Assembly: GCA_013396995.1 (NCBI GenBank)
Contig: VWZP01007349.1
Span: 79,441 to 143,440 of the forward strand
Reading direction: 5' to 3'
DNA: 64,000 nucleotides
Source: Dicaeum eximium
Taxonomy: Eukaryota > Chordata > Aves > Passeriformes > Dicaeidae
The notes under the pieces were generated by a model. It searched no databases. It was not told where the DNA came from and saw nothing but the letters and a program-made list of their open reading frames with translations. A program made the position numbers and the translations under genes. Shown in pieces: positions 1 through 10,412 of the stretch. Position 1 is the stretch's first letter. Each line of letters starts with the position of its first letter.

Positions 1-859
1 TAGCACAAGAAATGCACCCACTATGACAGACATAGCAGGAGGATGAATGTTGCTCCCTGCTTGCCCTCCCAGCTCCTCCTTTGGGCTCCTACAGAGCTCA
101 GGTCAGCAGAAACCAACTCCTGACTCCACATCCCTGCCCACAGCTCCTCCACCAGCTGGGAGCTCCATGGAGAACAAAGCTGGGGGACAGAGCTGGGGAA
201 GGCAGCTGGGCCAGGCCCGGGTGAAGTGGAGTTCAGGCCTCGTCAGCCACAGCTCCTCCCCGCAGCAGCCATGGGGCCTCGGCTCCGCACGAGGAGCGCA
301 GGAACGCCACTCGCGCGCCAAGCGGAGGGCCCGGCTGGGGGCTGCGAGTCCGGCCAGCAGGGATGCAGGAACAAGGGTAAGGGGACACAGAACGGCTGGG
401 CCTGGAGGGAACAGTCTACCGGGCATGGTGGGATCACCCTGTCCCGGCCAGGAAGAGGAGGCAGCACCTGCAACACCCCCACCAGCCCTGCTGCCTGTGG
501 TCTGAGGGGCTGCCTGCAGGGAGAAACTGAGACTACATCTCCAGTGAGCACTAAGCTCCTGTGCAGAGGATCTGCTCCCCAACCCTGCAGCAGCTGCCAG
601 AAGAAGCACCATGGAACAGGATCCCCCCTCCCCACTCCAGCTGCAAAGCACTTGGAAACACAGGTGCTGTGACAGAACTGGGTCAGGAGGCACTCTGGGA
701 AACTGGGCCTACCTAGAGCTCATCGTCACCCTCCCTAGTGCCCCAGCCCATCTTCCTGGGGAGCTGCTCAGCAGGGAAAACACATCTGACCTTGGCGACA
801 TCCCTGGAGCTCGTACGCAGGTTACCAGTACACTGGCTCCATGCTGCCTGTCATTACTG
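1..859. other. DCHS1 intron, no gene seen
   Basis: Moderately GC-rich unique-looking sequence. Open frames overlap on both strands without recognisable domains or splice-site patterns. I see no repeat family or cadherin motif. Confidence 0.5.
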
Positions 860-2280
860 GGGTACAGCCTGTACCCACACCCTGCTGTGCCTCTGCCATG
901 TCCGGGATACAGCCCGGTACCCACATCCCACTGAGCCTCTGCCATGCCTGGGATACAGCCTGGTACACTCACCCTGCTGTGCCTCTGCCATGTCCGGGAT
1001 ACAGCCCGGTACCCACATCCCACTGAGCCTCTGCCATGCCTGGGATACAGCCTGGTACACTCACCCTGCTGTGCCTCTGCCATGTCCGGGATACAGCCCG
1101 GTACCCACATCCCACTGAGCCTCTGCCATGCCTGGGATACAGCCTGGTACACTCACCCTGCTGTGCCTCTGCCATGTCCGGGATACAGCCCGGTACCCAC
1201 ATCCCACTGAGCCTCTGCCATGCCTGGGATACAGCCTGGTACACTCACCCTGCTGTGCCTCTGCCATGTCCGGGATACAGCCCGGTACCCACATCCCACT
1301 GAGCCTCTGCCATGCCTGGGATACAGCCTGGTACACTCACCCTGCTGTGCCTCTGCCATGTCCGGGATACAGCCCGGTACCCACATCCCACTGAGCCTCT
1401 GCCATGCCTGGGATACAGCCTGGTACACTCACCCTGCTGTGCCTCTGCCATGTCCGGGATACAGCCCGGTACCCACATCCCACTGAGCCTCTGCCATGCC
1501 TGGGATACAGCCTGGTACACTCACCCTGCTGTGCCTCTGCCATGTCCGGGATACAGCCCGGTACCCACATCCCACTGAGCCTCTGCCATGCCTGGGATAC
1601 AGCCTGGTACACTCACCCTGCTGTGCCTCTGCCATGTCCGGGATACAGCCCGGTACCCACATCCCACTGAGCCTCTGCCATGCCTGGGATACAGCCTGGT
1701 ACACTCACCCTGCTGTGCCTCTGCCATGTCCGGGATACAGCCCGGTACCCACATCCCACTGAGCCTCTGCCATGCCTGGGATACAGCCCGGTACACTCAC
1801 CCCATTAAGCCTCTGCCATGCCCGGGATACAGCCCAGTACACTCACCCCCCTGTGCCTCTGCCATGCCCGGGATACAGCCCGGTACACTCACCCTGCTGT
1901 GCCTCTGCCATGCCCGGGATACAGCCCGGTACACTCACCCCACTGAGCCTCTGCCATGCCCGGGATACAGCCCGGTACACTCACCCCACTGTGCCTCTGC
2001 CATGCCCGGGATACAGCCTGGTACACTCACCCCACCGAGGCTCTGCCATGCCCGGGATACAGCCCGGTACACTCACCCCGCTGTGCCTCTGCCATGCCCG
2101 GGATACAGCCCAGTACACTCACCCCCCTGTGCCTCTGCCATGCCCGGGATACAGCCCACTACACTCACCCTGCTGTGCCTCTGCCATGCCTGGGATACAG
2201 CCCGGTACACTCACCCTGCTGTGCCTCTGCCATGCCCGGGATACAGCCCGGTACACTTACCCCGCTGTGCCTCTGCCTTT
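860..2280 (+). repeat. 46-bp minisatellite with a 92-bp higher-order block
   Basis: About 30 monomers of roughly 46 bp, each carrying GGGATACAGCC and CTCTGCCATG. From about 890 to 1770 they are arranged as identical 92-bp dimers (about nine copies, alternating GTACACTCACC and GTACCCACATCCC monomers). From 1770 to 2280 monomers are single and diverged. Long frames seen on both strands arise from the repeat and are not genes. Confidence 0.95.
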
Positions 2281-3776
2281 CCTTGGCTCAGCTGCCAGCC
2301 TGCTCCACCACTGCAGATGGAAATGCATAAGAACCTGACCAGCTGCCACGGTGACTGGAATAGGTACTGTATGGTAAACGAAGACTTTTCTTTCCTTCAG
2401 AATGAACTGCTTCTCACTCTGAAGGTTATCCAAAATGCAGGCCAGCTGCTTTAACCACTGTACAGCAACATGCTCTGCTGCAGAGTGAGATGGTAGCTTC
2501 AGGCTCCTTAGGCCAGGGCTCTGATGCTTCCAGAAGAGCCTCGCTTCCCCACCATAACCATCTTCTGATGGGTGCCACCCTTAGGAATACCCAAATGGGC
2601 AATATCCAGCTTCCTGCCACCGAACCTGGGTCAGGTTTCAGGAACAGGGGAACAATAGATGAGCTCTCACTATTGTGTAGTACAGCACCATCTCCCTGGC
2701 GGCTTCCTGGTACCCAGAGCCATCTTCCAGCAAGATAACTGGTGGAGCCAGCGGTCTGGTACCAGAACCAGCCCTGGCTGTGCAGCCAGGACAAGGTATC
2801 CCATGTATCTAGTGCTTCACCACCCCATCCTGTGGTGGGGCCATCTGTGGACTGCACAAACACAAAACTCTGCCCAATATGAGCCTACACAGGGTCTAAG
2901 AGAGGTCACATCACTGGTGCAACCACAACTGGAGCCCCTGCACCTGGTTCTTGTCTCCCTTGGATGGGTGAGGCTAAACTGGTGCCTAGAGAAAAGCCCA
3001 GGAACAGCAAACACCCGCTGGACCAGGCAATGGTGTTGGCTGAGTTTGGGGCCACTGGAGACTTTGTTCTGTGCTCTGCCACTGTGTGCAGAGGGAGGGG
3101 GGCTGTGGCTGGTGCAACCCAGTCCCAGCTCCCTGCCTGCAGACCGCTGATATCCCATGTGTGAATCCCATGGGATGGGGCTGGCTGACTGTGGGCAGCC
3201 CAGGCTCAGCAGGGCCTGACACGAGGCCAAGGGATGACAGGATCCCCGCTGCAGCTGGATGATGCCTTCTGGGGACTCCTGAGAGACACCACAGGGACCA
3301 CCAGCCACCAGGTATGGCAACCACCTCATTTCAGCTGGCATGCACAGCTGCAGTCTCAGAGCACAGTCTGCACAGTCTGGGCCAAGGACACATTTTTAGC
3401 TGTGAGGGCAATTAGCCACCAAAAGGGCTCATTAGGGCCTGCGGTAAGTTCACCACTTCTGGAAATTTTTAAACCAAGCATGGACATTTTTCCAGGAACT
3501 TTGCTAGAAGCTAATGCAGGGCAGCCCCAGGCTCTGTATTTAGCATCCGCCCCAAATCTTGTATCCACAGCTGGTTTTACTGCAGCTCACTCATGAGACT
3601 TCTGATGTTTGCCTGAAAAATAGAGGGAAACGGGGTCACGCTGCCTGTGGAACTGCCCAGGAAACTCTCCACTGGGGCTGTGCCAGTCCTGCTGCTCGAA
3701 TACGTGGGAGCAGGAGCCAGGGCTCTGAGCCTGAATGGCAGCCCCACTGCTCTCTCACCCCTGACTTCTGAGCAGC
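2281..3776. other. DCHS1 intron, no gene seen
   Basis: Unique-looking intronic DNA. No coding exon, RNA gene or recognisable mobile element is supported. Confidence 0.45.
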
Positions 3777-3897
3777 GCCTGCACAGCCACCAAAGGCTTT
3801 GAGCACAAGGTTCTGAACAGCCTGCACAGCCACCAAAGGCTTTGAGCACAAGATTCTGAACAGAGCCTGCACAGCCACTAAAGGCTTTGAGCACAAA
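3777..3897 (+). repeat. Three tandem copies of a 43-45 bp unit
   Basis: Copies start at 3777, 3820 and 3865 with GCCTGCACAGCCAC and contain AAAGGCTTTGAGCACAA. They differ by one or two bases and a 2-bp insertion in the second. Confidence 0.85.
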
Positions 3898-4379
3898 GAC
3901 ATCAATGCTCTGCCAGGAGATTCCTGACGTGAAGCTGCCAAGGAGGCAGCAGTACCTGAGGAGGCCAGGTACCCCTGGTCTCACAAAGAATTCCAACATC
4001 CCTGCCAAGCTGGGGTGGCATGTAGCTGGATCTGCTGCTCCCTAGAAGAGAGTACTAACTGGGGATGTGGCAGCTGGCAGTAGCTGTGACTGCAGTTGCC
4101 ATGAAGCAGCAGATTCAGGATCCTAAAGGGAGTGAGGAAGAAGAGAAGCAGAGTACAGAGACCCTGGATTGCAAGACAGACTTCAGCTTTTACAGGGAAG
4201 TGGGCGATGGAAGGGATCTCATGGGAGGCAGCACTGAAGGCCACGGCAGCTCAGGAAAGCTGGCAAGCCTTCAGGACAGCACGCTCCAGAACAGCCCATC
4301 CCAGGGCTCAGGAAAGCACAGAGACGTCAGCAGATGGCCTGGGCTAAGCAGGGGCCTCAGGGCTAAGCTGCCATGCAAA

Positions 4380-4785
4380 AGGTGGTCTATGCTAAGAGAG
4401 CTGGGATTGTTCAACCTGGAGAAGGCTCTGGGGTCACCTGTGGCCTTTCAGTACCTGAAGAAAGCCAACGAGAAAGATAGAGAGAGGCTATTTAAAAGGG
4501 CCTGAAAGACAGAACAAGGGAGAACAGTTTCACACTGACAGAGATTAGGTTTAGATTGGATATTGAGAAGGAATTCTTCCCCATGAGAATGATGAGGCCC
4601 TGGCACAGGCTGCCCAGAGAAGCTGTGGCTGCCTCATCCCTGGCAGTGTCCAAGGCCAGGTTGGACAAGGCTTGGAACAACCTGGTCTAGTGGAAGGTGT
4701 CCCTGCCCATGGCAGGGGGGTGGAAGGAGATGATATTTAAGGTCCCTTCCAGCCCAAACCATTCCACAATTCTTTGAGATGGGCA
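4380..4785 (+). mobile_element. CR1 LINE 3' fragment
   Basis: Contains the usual CR1 3' landmarks in order: TTCAACCTGGAGAAGGCTC, GGATATTGAGAAG, CAGAGAAGCTGTGGCTGCC, GTCCAAGGCCAGGTTGGA, GGTCTAGTGGAAGGTGTCCC and a tail of TTTAAGGTCCCTTCC. It is 5'-truncated and carries no intact frame. Confidence 0.9.
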
Positions 4786-5269
4786 TGGAGGCAATATACA
4801 TAGTAGGGATCTATAAACATTGCCAGGCATGTCAGGAGTGTGTCGGCAAATTCAAAGTTCAAGCCTGAGCGTGCCAAGAAGAGCCTCTAGCACTGTGCTA
4901 GTAGTGAGGGCCTGAAGAAGGGCCCATTTCTGAGTGTGGCTGGGGATTCAGCAGCAGGCCCAGGTAAGAGTGAACACTCTATGCCTCCTCCACGTTGGTC
5001 TCCACCAACCTCACAGGCCTCCATGCTGTTCAAAAGGCTTCAGAGAGCTACCAGAGAGGGGTGAAGATAGAGTCAGTATTTCTTTAAAAAGATTGATCCA
5101 CATGAATCCATGGGACTCAACAGGCTGCATCAACGGATGCCGACAGAAAGGGATTTGTAGGGCTGCTCTTCACATGTGCCAATCAGGGGAGATCTCTGAC
5201 AACTGGAGGAATTAAAGTATCACATCCCACCTTCAACACAGGCCAAAAGGATCATCTGAGGATCTATGT

Positions 5270-6496
5270 TCTTGTCAGCCACACTTTGGGCCCGGGGACA
5301 ATCATGGAGTGAGTCTTCCAGCATGTTTTAGGCCACATGAAAGATCCTGTAAGGGAAGAGCCATCATGGATTGACCATCCTGTTTGCTCTCTGTGGTGGA
5401 GTGATGGCATCTGGGGTCAAAGGGCTGACAGCTGTGGGTGACAATTGCCTTGACTTCAGGAAGGATTTTGACACCTTCTCCCACAGTCCTCATATTCCAG
5501 GCAGAATGTCACAGTTTGGAGGGCTGGGCAATGGGGTGGGTGAAAGGCAGGCTGGGAGACAGGCTCTGGGGGAGAGGCTCCTGAGCAGGGCTCTGCCAGG
5601 GCGCCAGCAGAGGGAAAGGATCTGAATGAAAGTGACAGACGAAATACATCTTTTCTGTCACATAATGGATGCAAATGAAAAGGTCTCAATCTGAGACCAG
5701 ATGATATGTTAAGGAACCCAGGGGATGACCCCAATGAAGTGTTTTGAAAACTTTGGTGATCGGTGTAGAAGAGGCTGCTACCACGGCAGTGTTTGGGGAC
5801 CACATCTGGGGCACCTTCTGCTGAAATCACTCACTGATCAGTGTAATTACACGAGAACTCAGCTGTTGGCATGCAATTCCCAACTGGATTTGAATCTGGC
5901 AAGGGATGTCAAAGTCAACAAGAGGGGCTTCTATAAGTACATTGATGACAAAAGGAAGGCTGGGTAAAATGTAGGCCTGCAGCTGAAGGAGATAGGGACC
6001 TGGAGACACAGGACATGTAAAACACTGGGGTACTTAATGCCCTCTTTCCCTTACTCTCTACTAGTAAGATGGGTCTCCAGGAATCTCCGGTCTCAGAGAG
6101 CAGGGTGAAAGACATCACTGCCAGGCCCCTCACAATAATCTTTGCTCAGTCATAGTGTTTGGTAGGTGCCTGAAGACTGTAGGAAGGTAAATCTCTCTCC
6201 TGTCTGCAAGAGTAGGCAGGAGGACTCAGGTAACTAGAAAACCATCAGTGTCACCTTGATACTTGGAAAACTGATGGAGCAGCTAATCCTGGAAACCCTT
6301 TCTATGGATGGGAAGGACAAGAAAATCATGAGGAGTGGTGAGCACTGCTTCCCCTAAGGACAAATCATGCTTTATCCACTTGATGAATGACTGGCCTGGT
6401 GGATGACAGAAAAGGAGTGGATACTGCCAACCTGAAGAGCACCAAATTCTTTGACACTCTCTCCCATAAGATCCTTATTCAGCTGAAAACCAGCTG
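5270..6496 (+). mobile_element. CR1 LINE body, left part, degraded
   Basis: Several diverged CR1 ORF2 segments: a KAFDT-like DNA stretch at about 5450-5490, the inter-domain region ending GGCTTCTATAAGTACATTGATG near 5930, and a reverse-transcriptase-region stretch at 6360-6496 (TCCCATAAGATCCTTATTC). Order and duplication suggest more than one copy or rearrangement. The element is cut by the LTR at 6503 and continues at 7012. Confidence 0.7.
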
Positions 6497-6502
6497 AATG
6501 GC

Positions 6503-7011
6503 TATTAGGAAAGTCTTGGCGCTATCTGGGGTGCGGCGAGAGACCTCCGGAGACAGGGATGCTCTTTGGACACGTGGTTTATTGTTCGTGGGGACAGCCA
6601 GCCTGACCAGCTCCAGCTGAAGTGTGGTCCAAGAGAGAGTGAACTTCCTGTTACAATCCCATTTATCCCCTTCTATGCTGAATACTCTGGTTAACTTCAA
6701 CCAACCGGTACAGGGTTCAAAAACCTACAAAATCTACATGCAGCCTATGAGAACTATTACATTACCATACTAAAACCTTGGCAAACCCACCTTTTTTCCC
6801 TATCACCTGGCCGGGCCCAACCCCTTATCTCTTTGTCTGGGGAGCTGTATTGTTTTGTCATCAGGGGCCTGGTCTTCAGATAACCTAATCACTGTCTTCC
6901 TGCTTCACATTCTATAGCTCAAGTTTTGCTTTCAGCTCTATTTCTTCATTCTTAAAATCTTTCACCAGTAAACCATCTCTGCAAGGCCTTCCTTCATCAT
7001 CCTTCCCAACA
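6503..7011 (-). mobile_element. Solo LTR of an endogenous retrovirus, nested in CR1
   Basis: The 509-bp insertion starts on the minus strand with TGTTGGGAAGG and ends at ...CCTAATA, so the final CA has probably mutated to TA. A direct repeat AATGGC flanks both sides (6497-6502 and 7012-7017); six bases fits ERVK-like integration. A minus-strand AATAAA maps to 6578-6583. The CR1 sequence reads through once the insertion and one repeat copy are removed. No internal retroviral genes are present. Confidence 0.75.
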
Positions 7012-7895
7012 AATGGCTCCTGTCCAGAGAGTGGTGATCAGGGGCACAATATCTACATGGAGACCAGTAGCTAGCAGTGTCCCCCAGGGGTCAATCCTGT
7101 GTCCAGTCCTGTTTGGCATCTTCATTAATGACCTGTTTGATGGTGCAGTGTGTACCCTCAGTCTGTTTGCTGATGACCCCAAATTGGAAGGAGTGGCTGA
7201 TTTGCCAGAGGGTCATGCTGCATCTAGAGCAACCTTGAGAGGCTGCATGGATGGATGAGAGGCCTCCTAAAGTTCAGCAAGGGACAATGCAAAGTTCTGT
7301 CCCTGGGAAGAAACAATCCCCTGCACCAGGATGAGCTGGGGGCTGCACCACTGCAGAGCAGCTTAGCAGAAGAGGCCCTCCAGGTCCTCATGGGTGCCAA
7401 GCTGAAGATTGGAAAGCAATGTGCAAGGAAGGAGAATGGTGTCCTGGGCAGCATCAGGATGAGTGTTGCCAGCAGGTCAGAGAGAGGATCCTGCCCCTCT
7501 CCTCAGCAGTGGAGAGGCCACAGCTGGAGTGCTGGCTCCCCAATACAGGAGAGAGTCCAGTGAAGGGCCACAAAGATGATGAGGGGACTGGAGCACCTCT
7601 CCTGTGACAAAAGACTGAGGGAGCTGGGATGGTTCAACCTGGAGAAGGGGTATCATTCATACAGGAAAGAGGGCAACAAGGGGATGGATCCAGGCTCTTT
7701 CCAGTTGTGCCCAGCGTCAGGATCAGAGGGTACTGGAACACAGGAGAGTCCCTCTGAAGATCAGGAAGCACTTTTCCTTTATGAGGTTGCCTAGGAAAGT
7801 GGGGGGTGTCCTGGGCAACCAGCTCTGGATGGTGCTGCTTATGCATGGTGGGGGTGTACTAGACTATCTCAAGAAGTCCTTTCAAAACTCAACCA
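7012..7895 (+). mobile_element. CR1 LINE, right part (RT end and 3' region)
   Basis: Continuation of the interrupted CR1. The DNA at 7075-7190 encodes a decayed version of the CR1 reverse-transcriptase C-terminal segment (PQGSILCPVLFGIFINDLFDG, then FADD). The frame is broken after that. The copy ends near a CCATTCTGTGATCT tail. Confidence 0.85.
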
Positions 7896-9119
7896 TTCTG
7901 TGATCTCCAGCCAAAGACCCTCCTGAACACCCCAGCTCCCCCTTGAGCTCAAATTGTTCCAAGAGAGATGATCTGCCTCTCTGTCCCTGCACGGCAGCCT
8001 TGACCACACCAGGCAGCAGCATCTGCTACCTGCCTCTCCCTCCCCACAGGTGAGGTGAGAAGGCTTTGCAGCTGGGCAGAAGAGCATGCAGTGAGACTGC
8101 TGTGGCCATCACAGAGCAGAAGAGGACAACAAAGGAGAACAGCAAGACAACTCGGGGTTAGGCAGCAAGAAACCAGAGCAGCAGACTTTAAAAAGGAAGT
8201 GGGGTCCTGGCCAAGCGTGCCTCTTCCCACTGCATGAAGAGCTGGGAGGGCAGTGACTGGTATCAAGGCCTTGCAATTTCACACCCTCCTCCCAGTTCCC
8301 CAGCAAGATAGGAGGGACAAGTGGAGCCAAGGCACAACAGACTTCTTACGTTTCCCAGAGATGGGGACGGATGAAGTACAGCCCCACACCAACGTCCTCA
8401 GCTGCATCGCCTGTGGGAGTCAAAGCTGCCCCTTCCCACAGACCCATCTCAAGCACATCACCAGAGCCCCTCGCACACACCTCCTGCCTTCACAGCCCTC
8501 CTGCTGACCTGTGTGCCTCCGCCCAGCCCGCAGGGCTGTAAAGGCATGGAGCACTGCTCAGCAGCTTGGGCCTCCATTCCTCAGCCATCCTCCCCGCTCC
8601 AGCCAGCGCAGTCAGCAGGCAGGGAGCTCATCTGGAGCCTGGCCATGGCTGGGGCTCTGCTGCGCACATGTTATGCTGTGGCTTTGGCAAACATCTGGCC
8701 CTGGGGCTCCCGCCCCTCTGAGTGACGGCTCTTGGTGGGAGAGGAGGGGAGGCTGGCGCCAGTGTGGTCAGCGATCCCACGCACGGCTCCCTGCGCCTGA
8801 GTGTGTGCCAGGCGTCCTGCCCTCCCAGCCCTGGCACAGCCACTGACCAGCTAAAAGTGGCCAGGGAGCGGCCACACAGCTATTTCAGGAGCCATTCCTG
8901 GCTCCAGGGCTTTGTCTCAGCCTCCAGCACGCTCGGGCCTCAGGGGAGGGAGCAGGGTCAGGGTTCAGCCCAGCACACGTGGCCAAGACGAGGGTCAGAC
9001 CCCATGGCTACCAGAGCCCCCTGTCCGGGGAGCCCCAGCACAGCTGCCGGCATTGCTGGCTCACACTGCTGGGTCCCCAAGGCCCCAGACGTGAGCAGGA
9101 GTCTGGCTGGTGGTCCCAC
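7896..9119. other. DCHS1 intron, no gene seen
   Basis: GC-moderate sequence with overlapping short frames on both strands. No recognisable gene, RNA or repeat family. Confidence 0.45.
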
Positions 9120-9300
9120 AGCCAAGGCCTCCACACTGCCCAGAGAAGCTGTGGCTGCCCCATCCCTGGCATTCAAGGCCAGGTTGGATGGGGCTGGGAG
9201 GAACCTGGTTTAGTGGAAGGTGTCTTTGCCCATAGCAGGGCGTGGAACAAGATGGGCTTGAAGGTCCCTTCCCACCCTTCTCTGATTCTACGACAGACGC
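9120..9300 (+). mobile_element. CR1 LINE 3' end, short
   Basis: Starts at TGCCCAGAGAAGCTGTGGC and runs through AAGGCCAGGTTGGATGGGG and GGTCCCTTCCCACCC to a TGATTCTACGA tail; 5' truncated. Confidence 0.88.
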
Positions 9301-10019
9301 AGGGCTGCCAGAAACACACGTAGCGGGGCACGGCGAGCAGGGGCTGCCAATGGCCTCCAGCACTGCTCTGAGAGGGGGTAGAGCCTTCGGTGCAGAGGCT
9401 GAGGGGAAGGGGCTTAACCACAGACACTGGCAGGGAGGTGAATGGTGGGGCTGGGCAAGAGGTGAGGGAGCCTGGGAGTGCACAGAACCCTTCTGGGAGC
9501 CCAGGGGCCTCCAAGCACAGGGACAGACCAAGGCACTCTTCAGAAGGAGAAGGACAAGGAGTGAGGTTCTGTTCCTGGGTGTCCTTGCTGGTGAAATGGC
9601 ATCTATAGCCAGGAGCTACATGGTATAGGGAGCCCCATAGAAGGTGCAGGAGCTGAACAGGAGCTGGAAACTGGGGAGCAGAAAGGGGCAGGGAATCTTG
9701 GAAAAGAGCAGGGCTAGGAAGCTGGGCTATGCAGGGTAGAGTGCTCAGGGTGGGGGCTTGAATGGGGCAGCCACAGCACAGGGCAGAAATGGCAGGGCCC
9801 TGGGGAGCACTGAAGCCAGAATGACGCCAAACCAGGGAGTGGGGCTAGGTTTCAGCCATATGGAGCTCAGGCAGAGAGTGCTCAGAGAAGGCCTATGCAA
9901 AAAGATGGGACACAGATTACAAAGATGTGCAGGAGAGACTGAACTGGGGTCAGCACAAGATTGAGCATGCCAGGCAGGGTGAGCCTAGGGAGCAAGGCAT
10001 GGATGGGGCCCCCAACATC
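9301..10019. other. Purine-rich intronic DNA, no gene seen
   Basis: G/A-rich plus strand (many GGGGCAG and GGAGC words) without a recognisable unit length. No coding support. Confidence 0.4.
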
Positions 10020-10412
10020 AGGGGGACATGGAGCTGCTGTGGAGACAGGCTGAGCGAGATGTGTGGGTGTTCAACCTTGAAAAGGCTCCAGGGAAACCTG
10101 AGAGTCCCTTCCAGTGCCTAAAGGGGCTCCAAGAGAGCTGGAGAGGGACTTGGGACAAGGGCCTGGAATGACAGGCCAAGGAAGAATGGCTTCCCACTGC
10201 CAGAGGACCAGGTTAGATGTCATATTGGGAAGAAGTTTGTCCCTGTGAGGGTGGTGAGGCCCTGGCACAGGGTGGCCAGAACAGCTGTGGCTGCTCCCTC
10301 CCTGAAAGTGTCCAAGGCCAGGTTGGACTGGTCTAGCAGAAGGTGTCCTTGCCCATGGCACTGGATGATCTTTAAGGTCCCTTCCCACCTAAACTATTCT
10401 GGGATTCCACAG
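10020..10412 (+). mobile_element. CR1 LINE 3' fragment
   Basis: Carries GTGTTCAACCTTGAAAAGG, GAGAGCTGGAGAGGGACTT, GGGAAGAAGTTTGTCCCTG and AGGTCCCTTCCCACCTAAAC before a TTCTGGGATTCC tail. 5' truncated. Confidence 0.9.

Noticed and set aside
860..2280. CRISPR-like regular array
   Set aside because: Units are contiguous without unique spacers, and the DNA is clearly vertebrate.
1588..2454. 288-residue open frame in the minisatellite
   Set aside because: It is made of the 46/92-bp repeat read in one frame; the other frames and the opposite strand are equally open.
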